A DNA stretch of 64,000 bases, from the NCBI RefSeq assembly GCF_018304945.1, contig NZ_JAGQEE010000003.1, positions 434,001 to 498,000 on the forward strand, read 5' to 3'. The DNA is from Collimonas humicola. Lineage in GTDB: Bacteria > Pseudomonadota > Gammaproteobacteria > Burkholderiales > Burkholderiaceae_D. Made by a program: the position numbers and the translations under genes. Below, piece after piece: positions 8,533 to 16,828 of the stretch (positions within the stretch are counted from its first letter, which is position 1; each line of letters starts with the position of its first letter). Under the pieces are notes generated by a model that saw only the letters and a program-made list of their open reading frames with translations, did not search any database and was not told where the DNA came from.

Positions 8533-10476
8533 TCAGAACGAAGTCGTGAAACTGAAAGTAGCGAAGTCGCGGTCGCGCATCAGGTTGGACTGGCCGCCGC
8601 CGTAATTGTGGGTGTAGTCGACCCGCATCTTGGTGGCCGGCTTGGTTTTGAAATCCACGGTAAGGCCGACCACCACAGCGCCCGCCCCCTCGACGAAACC
8701 TGGCAAGGCGCTGGCCGACACGCCGGACATGCCATACGACAGCGACAGGTCCGGCGCATAGGATGCCTGGCCGCCGAACGCGGCCGGATAGTTGACCGCG
8801 ATCTGCGCCACCAGGCCGCTGGACAGCCTGGTCGGCACCCGGTAATCGGAGGCGACCGAATACGGGATGCCCCGGTTGAGATCGAGATCCGGATAGTAAG
8901 CCGCCGCCAGCTCGGAAGTGAACGAACCCTCGGTCGCGCCCAGCGCCCGCAGCAGGCCGCCGAAGCTGCCGCCCGGGGTGAAGATATTCAGGGCGGTCAG
9001 GTGGAACTGGTATTTCTTCTGGTCGACGGCGCCGCGGCAGACGTAGCCGGTGGGGCGGTAGTTGGCCGGGTTGAGGTCGGCGTTGCAGTAGTACGGATTG
9101 GCCGGATTGGCGACGATGGTCGGATCGATGGGAATGCTTTCCTTCGGCCGGAAAGACAGTTCCGTGCCGAACGCCCAGTCGCCGGCGCGGGTGTTGTAGG
9201 AAACGCCGAACAGGTTGCGGTCTTCAGCATAGTCCAGATAGATATCCTGCCAGCCGAAGGGATTGGCGGTGGCGCCCTGGTTGACGCGGATGCTGGCGAA
9301 AGGGATCTTGTCGTGATAGCGCACGTAGTACAAGGCCAGCTCGTCGCCGCTGTCGGGAAAGGTGTAGCGCGTGGACAGGCCGAACTGCCCGCTGTTCCTG
9401 GGATTGTGATCGATGCCGCGCGGGATCACGCTGCCGCTGTGGACCAGCGGGCCAAACAGCGGATTGAGATTGGGATCGGCCAGCTCGCCCGCAGTCAGCC
9501 GGCGGTTGAATGGCAGGCCGGTACTGGGATTGATGCCGATGATGCGGGTGCCGGTATCGCCCACCGTGCCCGGCGGCGCCGGCGGCAGGCCGAGCGGACC
9601 GGTGACGGAATTGACCAGCGAGGTCGGCAGGAAGGCGCCGCTGGAGCCGCGTCCGACGATGTCGCTGGTGGAAAAGAAGGTGCCGACCGGATCGAATTCA
9701 TAGCCGTTCCAGCGGGTCTGGTAATAGCCCTCCACGCTCAGCCCTTTCGCCACTTCGGCGTTAAGCGAGAGTATCGGCGCCGGCCGGAATATTTCCTTGA
9801 GCTGGACGCCCGGACTGTGCGCGCGCCGGACATCGATGGAGTTGATCGAATTGATCCCGCCAGGGATGAAAATGTCCTCTCCCCAGCTGATCACCTGGTT
9901 GCCGACCCGCACCCGCACCGGATGCCGGTCGATTTCGAATTCTTTGTTGACGTAGGCATCCAGCAGGCGGATGTCGTGCACCGCATGGCTGCGCGCATCG
10001 GGTTCCAGATCGGCGTAGCTGGTGCGGTCGGCGGCAAAATCATAGGACCAGGCGGCGCGCATCAGGCCGCTCCAGCCATCCGGCGCCTTGAGGTACAGGT
10101 CGTGCACGCCGCGCAGGGCGGCAGAAAATACCTGCCCGCTTTTATAGTTGAGGTTGCCATTGTCCTGGTTGAGCCGGGTCAGGTCGTAGGACTGGTTGAA
10201 ATTGAGCGGATCGCGGCGCGCGATGTCGACCTGGCCGCTGCTGGCGCAGCCGCCGTTGTCCTGGCCGATGAAGCTGCAGTTGGGGCTGGACGTGCGTACG
10301 CCGACGCCGAAGGAAACCGAAGAATCGAAACTGCCGCTCAAGCCGTTGCCGAGATCAAACTGCTCCGCCCTGGCCGCATGGCTGAACACCGTCGAACTGC
10401 CCCAAACCAACGCCACCGCCATGCCAGGCCGGAAACTGCACAAGCGGCCCTTCTTCCTGTTCGCCATCTTCTTCAT
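8533..10476 (-). CDS. DUF1302 family outer-membrane protein
   Basis: A 647-residue protein with a signal peptide (PGMAVALVWGSSTVFSHAARA) and a mature part rich in tyrosine and alternating strands, ending FATFSFTTSF. The C-terminal phenylalanine and strand pattern fit an outer-membrane beta-barrel. Conserved DUF1302 segments visible are QFDLGNGLSGSFDSSVSFG, DPLNFNQSYDLTRLNQDNGNLNYKSG, VRVGNQVISWGEDIFIPGGINSIN, IFRPAPILSLNAE and GYYQTRWNGYEFDPVGTFFS. The family is found with DUF1329 and RND genes and has been suggested to be a porin-like partner, but no substrate is established. It lies 19 bases upstream of the RND start. The start could be ATG 10476 or ATG 10467; both share the GGGGAGAGACAGGA leader. 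Confidence 0.88.
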   Translation of the reverse strand: MKKMANRKKGRLCSFRPGMAVALVWGSSTVFSHAARAEQFDLGNGLSGSFDSSVSFGVGVRTSSPNCSFIGQDNGGCASSGQVDIARRDPLNFNQSYDLTRLNQDNGNLNYKSGQVFSAALRGVHDLYLKAPDGWSGLMRAAWSYDFAADRTSYADLEPDARSHAVHDIRLLDAYVNKEFEIDRHPVRVRVGNQVISWGEDIFIPGGINSINSIDVRRAHSPGVQLKEIFRPAPILSLNAEVAKGLSVEGYYQTRWNGYEFDPVGTFFSTSDIVGRGSSGAFLPTSLVNSVTGPLGLPPAPPGTVGDTGTRIIGINPSTGLPFNRRLTAGELADPNLNPLFGPLVHSGSVIPRGIDHNPRNSGQFGLSTRYTFPDSGDELALYYVRYHDKIPFASIRVNQGATANPFGWQDIYLDYAEDRNLFGVSYNTRAGDWAFGTELSFRPKESIPIDPTIVANPANPYYCNADLNPANYRPTGYVCRGAVDQKKYQFHLTALNIFTPGGSFGGLLRALGATEGSFTSELAAAYYPDLDLNRGIPYSVASDYRVPTRLSSGLVAQIAVNYPAAFGGQASYAPDLSLSYGMSGVSASALPGFVEGAGAVVVGLTVDFKTKPATKMRVDYTHNYGGGQSNLMRDRDFATFSFTTSF

Positions 10477-10555
10477 TCCTGTCTCTCCCCGGGATCCGGA
10501 TCAACCGCGCGATTTTTATTGGCGGCGGCCAGCCGTTCGGCTGCCGCCATGGCTG

Positions 10556-11929
10556 TCAGCGAGTGGCGAAACGGCGCAGGCCGTCAGGCTCGAACATCGA
10601 TTCCTTGACCCGCCCGTCGCGGCCGGCCAGCCAATCGGACTGCTTTTGCCCGGCCGGGATCCGTTCGGCGATATAGCGCCCCAGCGCCAGGTCATGGCTG
10701 GCATACGCTTCCTGCACGCAGGCCGGCAGCTCGGTCGCCATCACCACCCCGCTCTCCATCACGCGCTGGACCTTGCCCTGGCCGTCGTACAGGTCCTGCA
10801 CCAGGATCTGCCAGGAATCTTCATCCAGGTAAAAGGTCCGCTTGGGGAAGGTATGGCGCGCGCCCTGCTTGACGGTGGCTTCGATCTCCCACACGCGGTG
10901 GGTTTCGTAGCGCGCCAGGTCGCGGCTGAGGAAGGCCGGCTGCACGACGTCGCCGATCTTGGCCTGCACCGAATTGAGCTTGTTCCAGTTGTAAGGAACG
11001 ATCATTTCCTTCTTGCCGACCAGCTTGTAGTCGTAGCGGTCCAGCGGGCCGTTGTACATGGTGTACTGGTCGATGGTTTCCAGGTTTTCATCGTTGAGGA
11101 TGGGAGCGTCGTAGGAATAGGTCGGCGCCCGCCGCACCCGGCGCTGGCTGGCGAAGTACAGCCAGATGTCGTTCGGCTTGCCGATATACGCGTGCGACAA
11201 GGTGACGTCGCCGGCAAACTGGGCCGGTGCGATATACGGGCTGAGGTAGAGCGACTCGACCCCTTTGGCGCCGGCGATGTTGTTGTTCTTCGGTTCCGAC
11301 AGCGGGAACATGATGTAGTCCTCCTGCACCAGCGGCTGGCCGATGTCGCTGCCGCCTTTCGGCGGCACTACCGTGGAGTAGGCCCAGGTCAGGCCCTCGC
11401 CCTGGTAGCGCATCTTGAAGTTCCACATGGCTTCGACGCCGCTGGCCGGCATCGGGAACGGATAGCCGGCGGTCTTGGCTTCCGCCAGTTCGTAGCCGTT
11501 GGCCGCCAGCTTGGCGAAACCGGCATTTTCCTTGCTGCGCTGGTAAACCACTTCCGGATAGCCGCAGGAACGGTGCGTCGGATAGACATCCACACGATAG
11601 CCCTTGATGCTCTTGATCAGCTGCACCTGGCCGGGCGACAGCCTGGCGGCATATTTATCGACATTGGCGGCATTGATCGAGTACAGCGCCTTGTCGCCGG
11701 CGTAGGGATCCGGCCGCGGCTGGCCGGCCTTGTAGCCGCCTTGCGGATTGACGTCGCCGCCGCTCCAGGCGGGGATCACGCCATCCTTGCTGCCGGCTTT
11801 TTCGGCGCCTATCGGCGTCAGCTCGGCGCCCAGTTTCGAAGCCTGCTGCGCCCATGCCAGCGGCGCCAGCAGGCAGGCGATGGACAGCATCAGCAGCGAA
11901 GCTTTCGGTTTGATCGGGTGCATTTTCAT
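10556..11929 (-). CDS. DUF1329 family periplasmic/lipoprotein-sorting-like protein
   Basis: A 457-residue exported protein with a signal peptide ending LAPLAWAQQ. The mature start KLGAELTPIGAEKAGSKDGVIPAW and the segments KALYSINAANVDKYAARLSPGQ, VYPTHRSCGYPE, MWNFKMRYQGEG, IAGDVTLSHAYIGKPNDIWLYFASQRRVRRAP and TFYLDEDSWQILVQD are classic DUF1329. The fold resembles LolA/LolB-type lipophilic-ligand carriers, so a periplasmic shuttle between the RND pump and the DUF1302 barrel is an attractive inference. The start at 11929 follows GAGGAG at good spacing. It lies 79 bases upstream of the DUF1302 gene. Confidence 0.88.
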   Translation of the reverse strand: MKMHPIKPKASLLMLSIACLLAPLAWAQQASKLGAELTPIGAEKAGSKDGVIPAWSGGDVNPQGGYKAGQPRPDPYAGDKALYSINAANVDKYAARLSPGQVQLIKSIKGYRVDVYPTHRSCGYPEVVYQRSKENAGFAKLAANGYELAEAKTAGYPFPMPASGVEAMWNFKMRYQGEGLTWAYSTVVPPKGGSDIGQPLVQEDYIMFPLSEPKNNNIAGAKGVESLYLSPYIAPAQFAGDVTLSHAYIGKPNDIWLYFASQRRVRRAPTYSYDAPILNDENLETIDQYTMYNGPLDRYDYKLVGKKEMIVPYNWNKLNSVQAKIGDVVQPAFLSRDLARYETHRVWEIEATVKQGARHTFPKRTFYLDEDSWQILVQDLYDGQGKVQRVMESGVVMATELPACVQEAYASHDLALGRYIAERIPAGQKQSDWLAGRDGRVKESMFEPDGLRRFATR

Positions 11930-11981
11930 TTTTATATCTCCTCGCAGGTCAAAGCACAAAAGTTTAGAAAGCGCAGTTCAC

Positions 11982-13205
11982 TTACTTGACGGCGGCGCGG
12001 CTCGCGGCAGGGGCAAAGGCGATTGCCGCCAGCGGAATGCCCAACAGCACCACGGCTCCCAGCGCCATGCCGAAGCGCTCGGCGCCGAGGGCGCTCAACA
12101 GCCAGCCGGCCGCAGTGGTGCCGAACGCCACGCCGGCCAGCGTCACCACCACAGTGCGCGACACCAGCGAGCCGTCGCTGTCGATCTCGGACAGCAGGCC
12201 GGTAAGGAAGGGAGTCAGCGCGTAGAAGCCGATATTCAGCAGCAGCTGACTGCTGAAATAAGCGGCGCCGCTGCGGGCCGAAAAGAACCACATCACCGAG
12301 GCCATCATCAGCAGCAGCGCCGCCACGATAATCATGCGCCGATGCTGGCCGCTGCCGCGCCAGGAAGACGCGATGCAGCCGAGGAAACCCAGAAAGGAAG
12401 AAATCGACAACAGGACGCCGATGGTCGAGATTGCCAGTCCGGCATGCTGCCCGGCCAGCTCGGTCACCGCCCACTGGCCGGCCTGCACGCCATAGACCAG
12501 GATGGTGAGCAGCCAGACGGCGCCGATGCGCAGCCACGGCAGGGCGCCGGCGGATGTCTTTTTTACGGCGCGGCCGTCATGGACGATGGCGCGGCCGGCT
12601 TGCAGCAGCACCGGCGCGGCGCACAGCGCCAGCATGGCCAGCGCCAGGAACAGCCACTGCGCCGCCCAGCGCTCCGGCAGGTAGGAAATGCCGATCAGCA
12701 GGGCGCCGTTGACCAGCCCGGCCGCCAGCACGATCACGCCCCAGATGCGCTCGGCGGACGGCTGGTTGGCGACCCTGGCTGCCACCAGCATGAACAGCAT
12801 CCCTTCGAACACGCCGGCCATGCCGCGCGTTATGCCGACTGCCTGCGCCGTCGCCAGCAGCGCACTGGCGGCCTGCATCGCCACCGTCCCCAGCATGCCG
12901 ATCCAGGCAAAGCGGCTGGCATGGCGTGCCACCAGGTGCGGCAGCAGCATGCAGCTGAGCGCCATGCCCAGCATTTCAAAGCCGGTCATCATGGTGGCCT
13001 GGCCTTCGTCCAGGCCGAAGCGCAGCATCAGGGCGGCAACGATGAAAGGCGTCAGGATAGTACCGTTGATGGCTACCGCATAGACGATCGCCAGGCGCAG
13101 CATTTCGCGCCGCCCCGGCGCTGCCGGCGACAGCGCCTTGCCGGCGGCGGCATGCACGGATGGAGCCGTAGCTTGAACAGAAGCGGGCGCTGCGCTTGAA
13201 GCCAT
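11982..13205 (-). CDS. MFS transporter
   Basis: A 407-residue integral membrane protein with about twelve hydrophobic segments, for example MLRLAIVYAVAINGTILTPFIVAALML, ATMMTGFEMLGMALSCMLLPHLVARHASRFAWIG, VAMQAASALLATAQAVGITRGMAGVFEGMLFMLVAARV and VWLLTILVYGVQAG. The positively charged loop after helix 2 (HLVARHASRFAW) stands where the MFS motif A lies. The long Ala-rich N-terminus (residues 1-30) is cytoplasmic. It lies between the SDR gene and the DUF1329 gene on the same strand, so it may import the precursor or export a product of the monooxygenase/SDR pair. GGGAGATGACGAC precedes the ATG. The substrate is unknown. Confidence 0.8.
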   Translation of the reverse strand: MASSAAPASVQATAPSVHAAAGKALSPAAPGRREMLRLAIVYAVAINGTILTPFIVAALMLRFGLDEGQATMMTGFEMLGMALSCMLLPHLVARHASRFAWIGMLGTVAMQAASALLATAQAVGITRGMAGVFEGMLFMLVAARVANQPSAERIWGVIVLAAGLVNGALLIGISYLPERWAAQWLFLALAMLALCAAPVLLQAGRAIVHDGRAVKKTSAGALPWLRIGAVWLLTILVYGVQAGQWAVTELAGQHAGLAISTIGVLLSISSFLGFLGCIASSWRGSGQHRRMIIVAALLLMMASVMWFFSARSGAAYFSSQLLLNIGFYALTPFLTGLLSEIDSDGSLVSRTVVVTLAGVAFGTTAAGWLLSALGAERFGMALGAVVLLGIPLAAIAFAPAASRAAVK

Positions 13206-13328
13206 GTCGTCATCTCCCTTGGACGGGTGTTTTATATTGGTACGGCGGGATCGTGCATCCTGCGTCGGCGGCCATCCGTCTGTCGCGGAATTCGGCCTCC
13301 TTGGTTTTCCGGCGTTTCCTTCCGACTG

Positions 13329-14177
13329 CTACCAGCGCACCACCTGGCTGGTCAGGCCGCGCTCTTCCAGATAGCGCTTGCGGCCGGCCTGGCCCTTCTT
13401 TTCAAACCAGTTGATGATCTTGCCGATCCGGTTCGGAAACAGCATCGCCAGCCTGACCAGCATGGCGTCGGACATTTTCGGGTAACGCTCATAGCGCGGA
13501 TCGCGCAGCATCCGCAGCATCTCGTCCGCCACGTGCGAGGGGCTTTGCGGCGGATCGATGAAGTTGAGCGCGCTGCCGCCGGTCAAGGCTTCATGCCGCA
13601 GCTGCGCGGTATCCACCGAAGATGGCAGGATGCCGCCGACCTTGATGCCCTTCTTTTCAAAATCCACCGCAATCGACAAGGTGGCGCCGCGCAATCCGAA
13701 CTTGCTGGCACTGTACAACGGACTCTCCGGCATCGGCAAGACGCCGCCCAGCGAAATCGTGTTGATGATGCGCGGATCGGGCGCGAGTTTCAGCAGCGGC
13801 ACCATGATGCGCGACAGCAGCAGCGGCGTGATCAGGTTGATCTGCAAATCGCTTTCGATGTGGTCAAGCGCATACTCGTCGAAACGGTCGGTGCGCACCA
13901 CGGCGGCGTTGTTGAGCAGGATATCCAGGTGGCCGAACTGTTGCTCGACCTGCTGGCGGATCTGTTCCAGCAGATCGCGCCGGCAGAGGTCGCCGGCGAT
14001 CAGCAGCGGCTTGCCCTTGAGGCCGGCGGCCAGCTCGTCGAGGCCGGCCCGATTCAGGTCGCACAGGACCAGCCGCAGGCCGGCATCGTCCAAGCGCCTG
14101 GCGATCTCGCGGCCGATGCCGCCGGCGGCGCCGGTCAGCAGGGCGACCCTTCCGGCAAACTCCGGACCGAGCTTCAT
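13329..14177 (-). CDS. Short-chain dehydrogenase/reductase (SDR)
   Basis: A 282-residue classical SDR. The TGAAGGIG dinucleotide-binding motif lies near residues 15-22, D-L-N at the end of the second strand, LNNAAVV near residue 89, a catalytic Ser in NTISLGG and YSASK with Tyr about 152 and Lys about 156. The C-terminal extension NRIGKIINWFEKKGQAGRKRYLEERG is longer than in minimal SDRs and resembles those that act on large hydrophobic alcohols or ketones. Its ATG overlaps the stop of the upstream monooxygenase gene (ATGA), indicating translational coupling. Together the pair could interconvert an alcohol and ketone and oxygenate it. The substrate is not known. Confidence 0.88.
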   Translation of the reverse strand: MKLGPEFAGRVALLTGAAGGIGREIARRLDDAGLRLVLCDLNRAGLDELAAGLKGKPLLIAGDLCRRDLLEQIRQQVEQQFGHLDILLNNAAVVRTDRFDEYALDHIESDLQINLITPLLLSRIMVPLLKLAPDPRIINTISLGGVLPMPESPLYSASKFGLRGATLSIAVDFEKKGIKVGGILPSSVDTAQLRHEALTGGSALNFIDPPQSPSHVADEMLRMLRDPRYERYPKMSDAMLVRLAMLFPNRIGKIINWFEKKGQAGRKRYLEERGLTSQVVRW

Positions 14178-15583
14178 GCCGCCTCCTTCAGCGCATTTTT
14201 CTGGCGCTGCGGCGCTTGTTCCGGCTGCGGCTTGAGCATCTGCGCGTAATCGCCATCCCGCAATGCCGGCCAGCCGATGCGCTTGTGCAGTTTCTTCAGG
14301 TAGCGCTTGAGCGCATGCACTTCCAGGTAGACGGTATGGCGCTGCGACTTGATGAACTTGATGCCGCCGGAAAGATCGGGGTCGTCATGCGCGATCAATT
14401 CATCGAAGGCGCGCACTCGCTCCGGCCCGGCGCCTTCGGTGAACTGATCGCGCAGATAGCTGGCGATCAGGTGCGCCTGCGCATCGAACAACTTGAAGGC
14501 GCTGGAGTTGGTTTCGATATAGCCGATGCCGAACAGGTTGCGGTGCGCGCGGTTGAACACCGACAGATACATCTGCGGCCGTCCGCCCTGCCATTCGAAA
14601 TAGCTGCCGGCGTAAGGCGCGCTCCATTTATAGCCGGTAGCGTACAGCACCAGGTCGAGCTGCTCGCGGCTGCCATCCTTGAACACCACCTCGTCGCCAT
14701 CGTAGCGTTCGACATCCGGCCGCACGGCGATATTGCCATGCTGCAGATGATGCAGCAGCTGGGTATTCATCAGCGGATGGCTTTCAAACAGCTTGTGGTC
14801 CGGCTTCGGCAGGCCGAAGCGGGTGAGGTCGCCGGTGATCATCTTGAGAATGCCGCTGAATACCGGACGCTCCATCCACATCGGCAGCTGCGGCCCCTTC
14901 TCGGCAAACTCGTCGGACGGCACGCCGAACAGGTGCTTGGGGATGAAGTGATAGCCGCGCCGCATGCTGATGAATGCGCTATCGGCATAGGTGGCGGCAT
15001 CGCAGGAAATGTCGGCGCCGGAATTACCCGCGCCGACCACCATCACGCGCTTGCCCTTGAATTCCTCGCCGCGCTTGTAGCTGACGGAATGGCGGATCTC
15101 GCCGTTGAACTGGCCCTTGATTTCCGGCAGGCTGGGATCCCAGTTGCAGCCGGTGGCGCAGATCACCGCGCCATAGCGGCGCTGCTCGCCGTTCTCCAGC
15201 GTCACTTGCCAGCGGCCGTCGGCCAGCTTGTCTATGCTGCGCACCGATATACCGAAGCGGATGTTGTCGTACAGGCCAAAGGCGCGCGCGAACGATCTTA
15301 CATAGCTGACAATCTGCTGGTTGGTTGGATAGTCGGGATAGTCTTTCGGCATCGGGAAGCCGGCGTAGCCGGACTGGTCGCGCGATGAAATGAAATGGGC
15401 CGACTCATACATCGGGCTGCCCGGGTTGTTCATGTCCCAGATGCCGCCGACATCGCTATGGCGCTCGAACTGCTCGTAGCTGACGCCCTGCCGCTTCAGC
15501 GCGCGGGCGGCACTGAGCCCGCCGGGACCGCCGCCGATGATGCACACTGCTGCGTTATTGCCGGAAACGGATGAAGCACTCAT
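14174..15583 (-). CDS. Flavin-containing monooxygenase (FMO-type, class B)
   Basis: A 469-residue FAD/NADPH monooxygenase. The FAD-binding GGGPGGLSAARAL lies near residues 16-28, VGGIW near residue 47, the class B fingerprint F-N-G-E-I-R-H-S-V-S-Y near residues 148-158, the NADPH-binding GAGNSGADI about 12 residues later and the ATGY motif near residue 320. The fingerprint ends in Tyr, as in FMO/N-hydroxylase-type enzymes, and not in Trp as in canonical Baeyer-Villiger enzymes. Such enzymes oxygenate soft nucleophiles or, in AlmA-like branches, long alkyl chains. The ATG at 15583 has GGAGAG seven bases upstream; the frame stays open further but only with a TTG. It is the first gene of the operon divergent from an AraC regulator. 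Confidence 0.88.
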   Translation of the reverse strand: MSASSVSGNNAAVCIIGGGPGGLSAARALKRQGVSYEQFERHSDVGGIWDMNNPGSPMYESAHFISSRDQSGYAGFPMPKDYPDYPTNQQIVSYVRSFARAFGLYDNIRFGISVRSIDKLADGRWQVTLENGEQRRYGAVICATGCNWDPSLPEIKGQFNGEIRHSVSYKRGEEFKGKRVMVVGAGNSGADISCDAATYADSAFISMRRGYHFIPKHLFGVPSDEFAEKGPQLPMWMERPVFSGILKMITGDLTRFGLPKPDHKLFESHPLMNTQLLHHLQHGNIAVRPDVERYDGDEVVFKDGSREQLDLVLYATGYKWSAPYAGSYFEWQGGRPQMYLSVFNRAHRNLFGIGYIETNSSAFKLFDAQAHLIASYLRDQFTEGAGPERVRAFDELIAHDDPDLSGGIKFIKSQRHTVYLEVHALKRYLKKLHKRIGWPALRDGDYAQMLKPQPEQAPQRQKNALKEAA

Positions 15584-15692
15584 AGACTCTCTCCTGGACA
15601 CAAGCTGCTGTTTGAATTCTTTGCGTGCCTCAAATGTATCCAAGTCCCGGGCGTGGAGTGAGGGCCGAAACGGACGGCGGGAGGGTCTTAAA

Positions 15693-15710
15693 CGGACAGA
15701 ATATTGTCCG
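15693..15710. promoter_or_regulatory. CGGACA-N6-TGTCCG inverted repeat in the divergent FMO/AraC promoter region
   Basis: Perfect 6-base arms, CGGACA and TGTCCG, flank GAATAT about 110 bases upstream of the FMO start and directly before the AraC-type coding region. This is a plausible operator for the divergent AraC regulator, although AraC proteins more often use direct repeats. If the regulator starts at 15715 the site overlaps its leader. Confidence 0.4.
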
Positions 15711-15714
15711 GCGC

Positions 15715-16797
15715 ATGCATGAGCACTGGACAGCCAGCGATCATGTGATCACAATGAAAAGCATGAAACCGACCGCCAAACCGGAACGCCTCGACCCGCG
15801 CTATTCGACCGCATCGATCAATCCGCTGACGCCGCGCTACCTGTCGATCGTGGCGCACGAACGCGGCTACGACAGCGACTCGCTGTGCCGCGGCCTCGGC
15901 TTCAGCGTCGACGACCTCAACCAGCCCAACTTCAAGATTTCCTATCGCCAGGGCAGCATGATGATACGCCGCGGCCAGAAGCTGATCGGCGACACCGGGC
16001 TGGGGCTGGCTGTGGGCAGCCGGCAGACGCTGGTGTCGTGGGGATTGGTGGGCTTCGGCATGATGACCTGCGCCACCTTGGGCGAAGCCAGCGAAATGGG
16101 GATCCATTATCAGAAAGGCGCCGGTTCGCTGATCCATATCGCCATGGAGCTGCAGGGCCAGCAGGTGGCGATCCTGGCCGATCCGCAGTTCTACGATCCG
16201 GATATCGAAATGTTCCTGATCGAAGAAGCGTTCTCCAGCATGGTCAACATCGTGCGCCACCTGGCCGGCCCGCAGTTCACGCCAAGCGCGGTCGAACTGG
16301 TGTACCAGCCGCCGCCGCATGCGGCCATCTACGATACGATTTTCCGCTGTCCGGTACGCTTCGGCTGCTCGCGCAACCGCCTGATCACCGACGTCAACTG
16401 GATGAATTATCCACTGCCGACCTACGACGCGCTGGTAGCCAAGACGGCCATTAAACTGATCGAAGAGAACCTGGCGGTGGAACAGGAAAAGGTCGATCTG
16501 TCGACCACCATCGAACGCGCGATCCGCGACAACCTGAAGGATTTGCCGACTTTGCAAAGCATCGCCTCCACCTTGAATATCGGCGAACGGACCTTGCGGC
16601 GACGCCTGAACGACGCCGGCTTCTCCTATCAAAGCCTGCTGGAATCGGTGCGCAAATCGCGGGCGCTGGAACTGCTGTCGCACTCAAAATTCTCGGTCGC
16701 CGACGTCGCTGCCGAGACCGGTTTCAAGGACGTACGCAATTTCCGCCGCGCGTTCAAGCGCTGGACCGGCGTGGCGCCGACCGAGATCCGGGAGTAA
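15715..16797 (+). CDS. AraC-family transcriptional regulator (Arabinose_bd/OruR-like)
   Basis: About 360 residues from this ATG, or 347 from the ATG at 15754. Neither has a clear ribosome-binding site and the 15754 start is equally possible. The N-terminal domain (PRYLSIVAHERGYDSDSLCRGLGFS, LIGDTGLGLAVGSRQTLVSWGLVGFGMMTCATLGEA) matches the Arabinose_bd domain of OruR/ArgR-type AraC proteins. The C-terminal 90 residues form the double helix-turn-helix (LPTLQSIASTLNIGERTLRRRL and FSVADVAAETGFKDVRNFRRAFKRWTGVAP). It is divergent from the FMO-to-YCF48 operon and is the obvious candidate for its control. The secreted hydrolase gene follows after 31 bases. Confidence 0.9.
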   Translation: MHEHWTASDHVITMKSMKPTAKPERLDPRYSTASINPLTPRYLSIVAHERGYDSDSLCRGLGFSVDDLNQPNFKISYRQGSMMIRRGQKLIGDTGLGLAVGSRQTLVSWGLVGFGMMTCATLGEASEMGIHYQKGAGSLIHIAMELQGQQVAILADPQFYDPDIEMFLIEEAFSSMVNIVRHLAGPQFTPSAVELVYQPPPHAAIYDTIFRCPVRFGCSRNRLITDVNWMNYPLPTYDALVAKTAIKLIEENLAVEQEKVDLSTTIERAIRDNLKDLPTLQSIASTLNIGERTLRRRLNDAGFSYQSLLESVRKSRALELLSHSKFSVADVAAETGFKDVRNFRRAFKRWTGVAPTEIRE

Positions 16798-16828
16798 TAT
16801 CGCAGACTCATGATTAAAGAAAAACAAC

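Noticed and set aside
8272-10608. A 778-codon plus-strand frame opposite DUF1302.
   Set aside because: Antisense shadow; DUF1302 has a signal peptide, family motifs and a barrel end on the minus strand.
15715-15760. GATCATGTGATC-like element as a second operator.
   Set aside because: It is not a true palindrome and lies within the possible AraC coding start.
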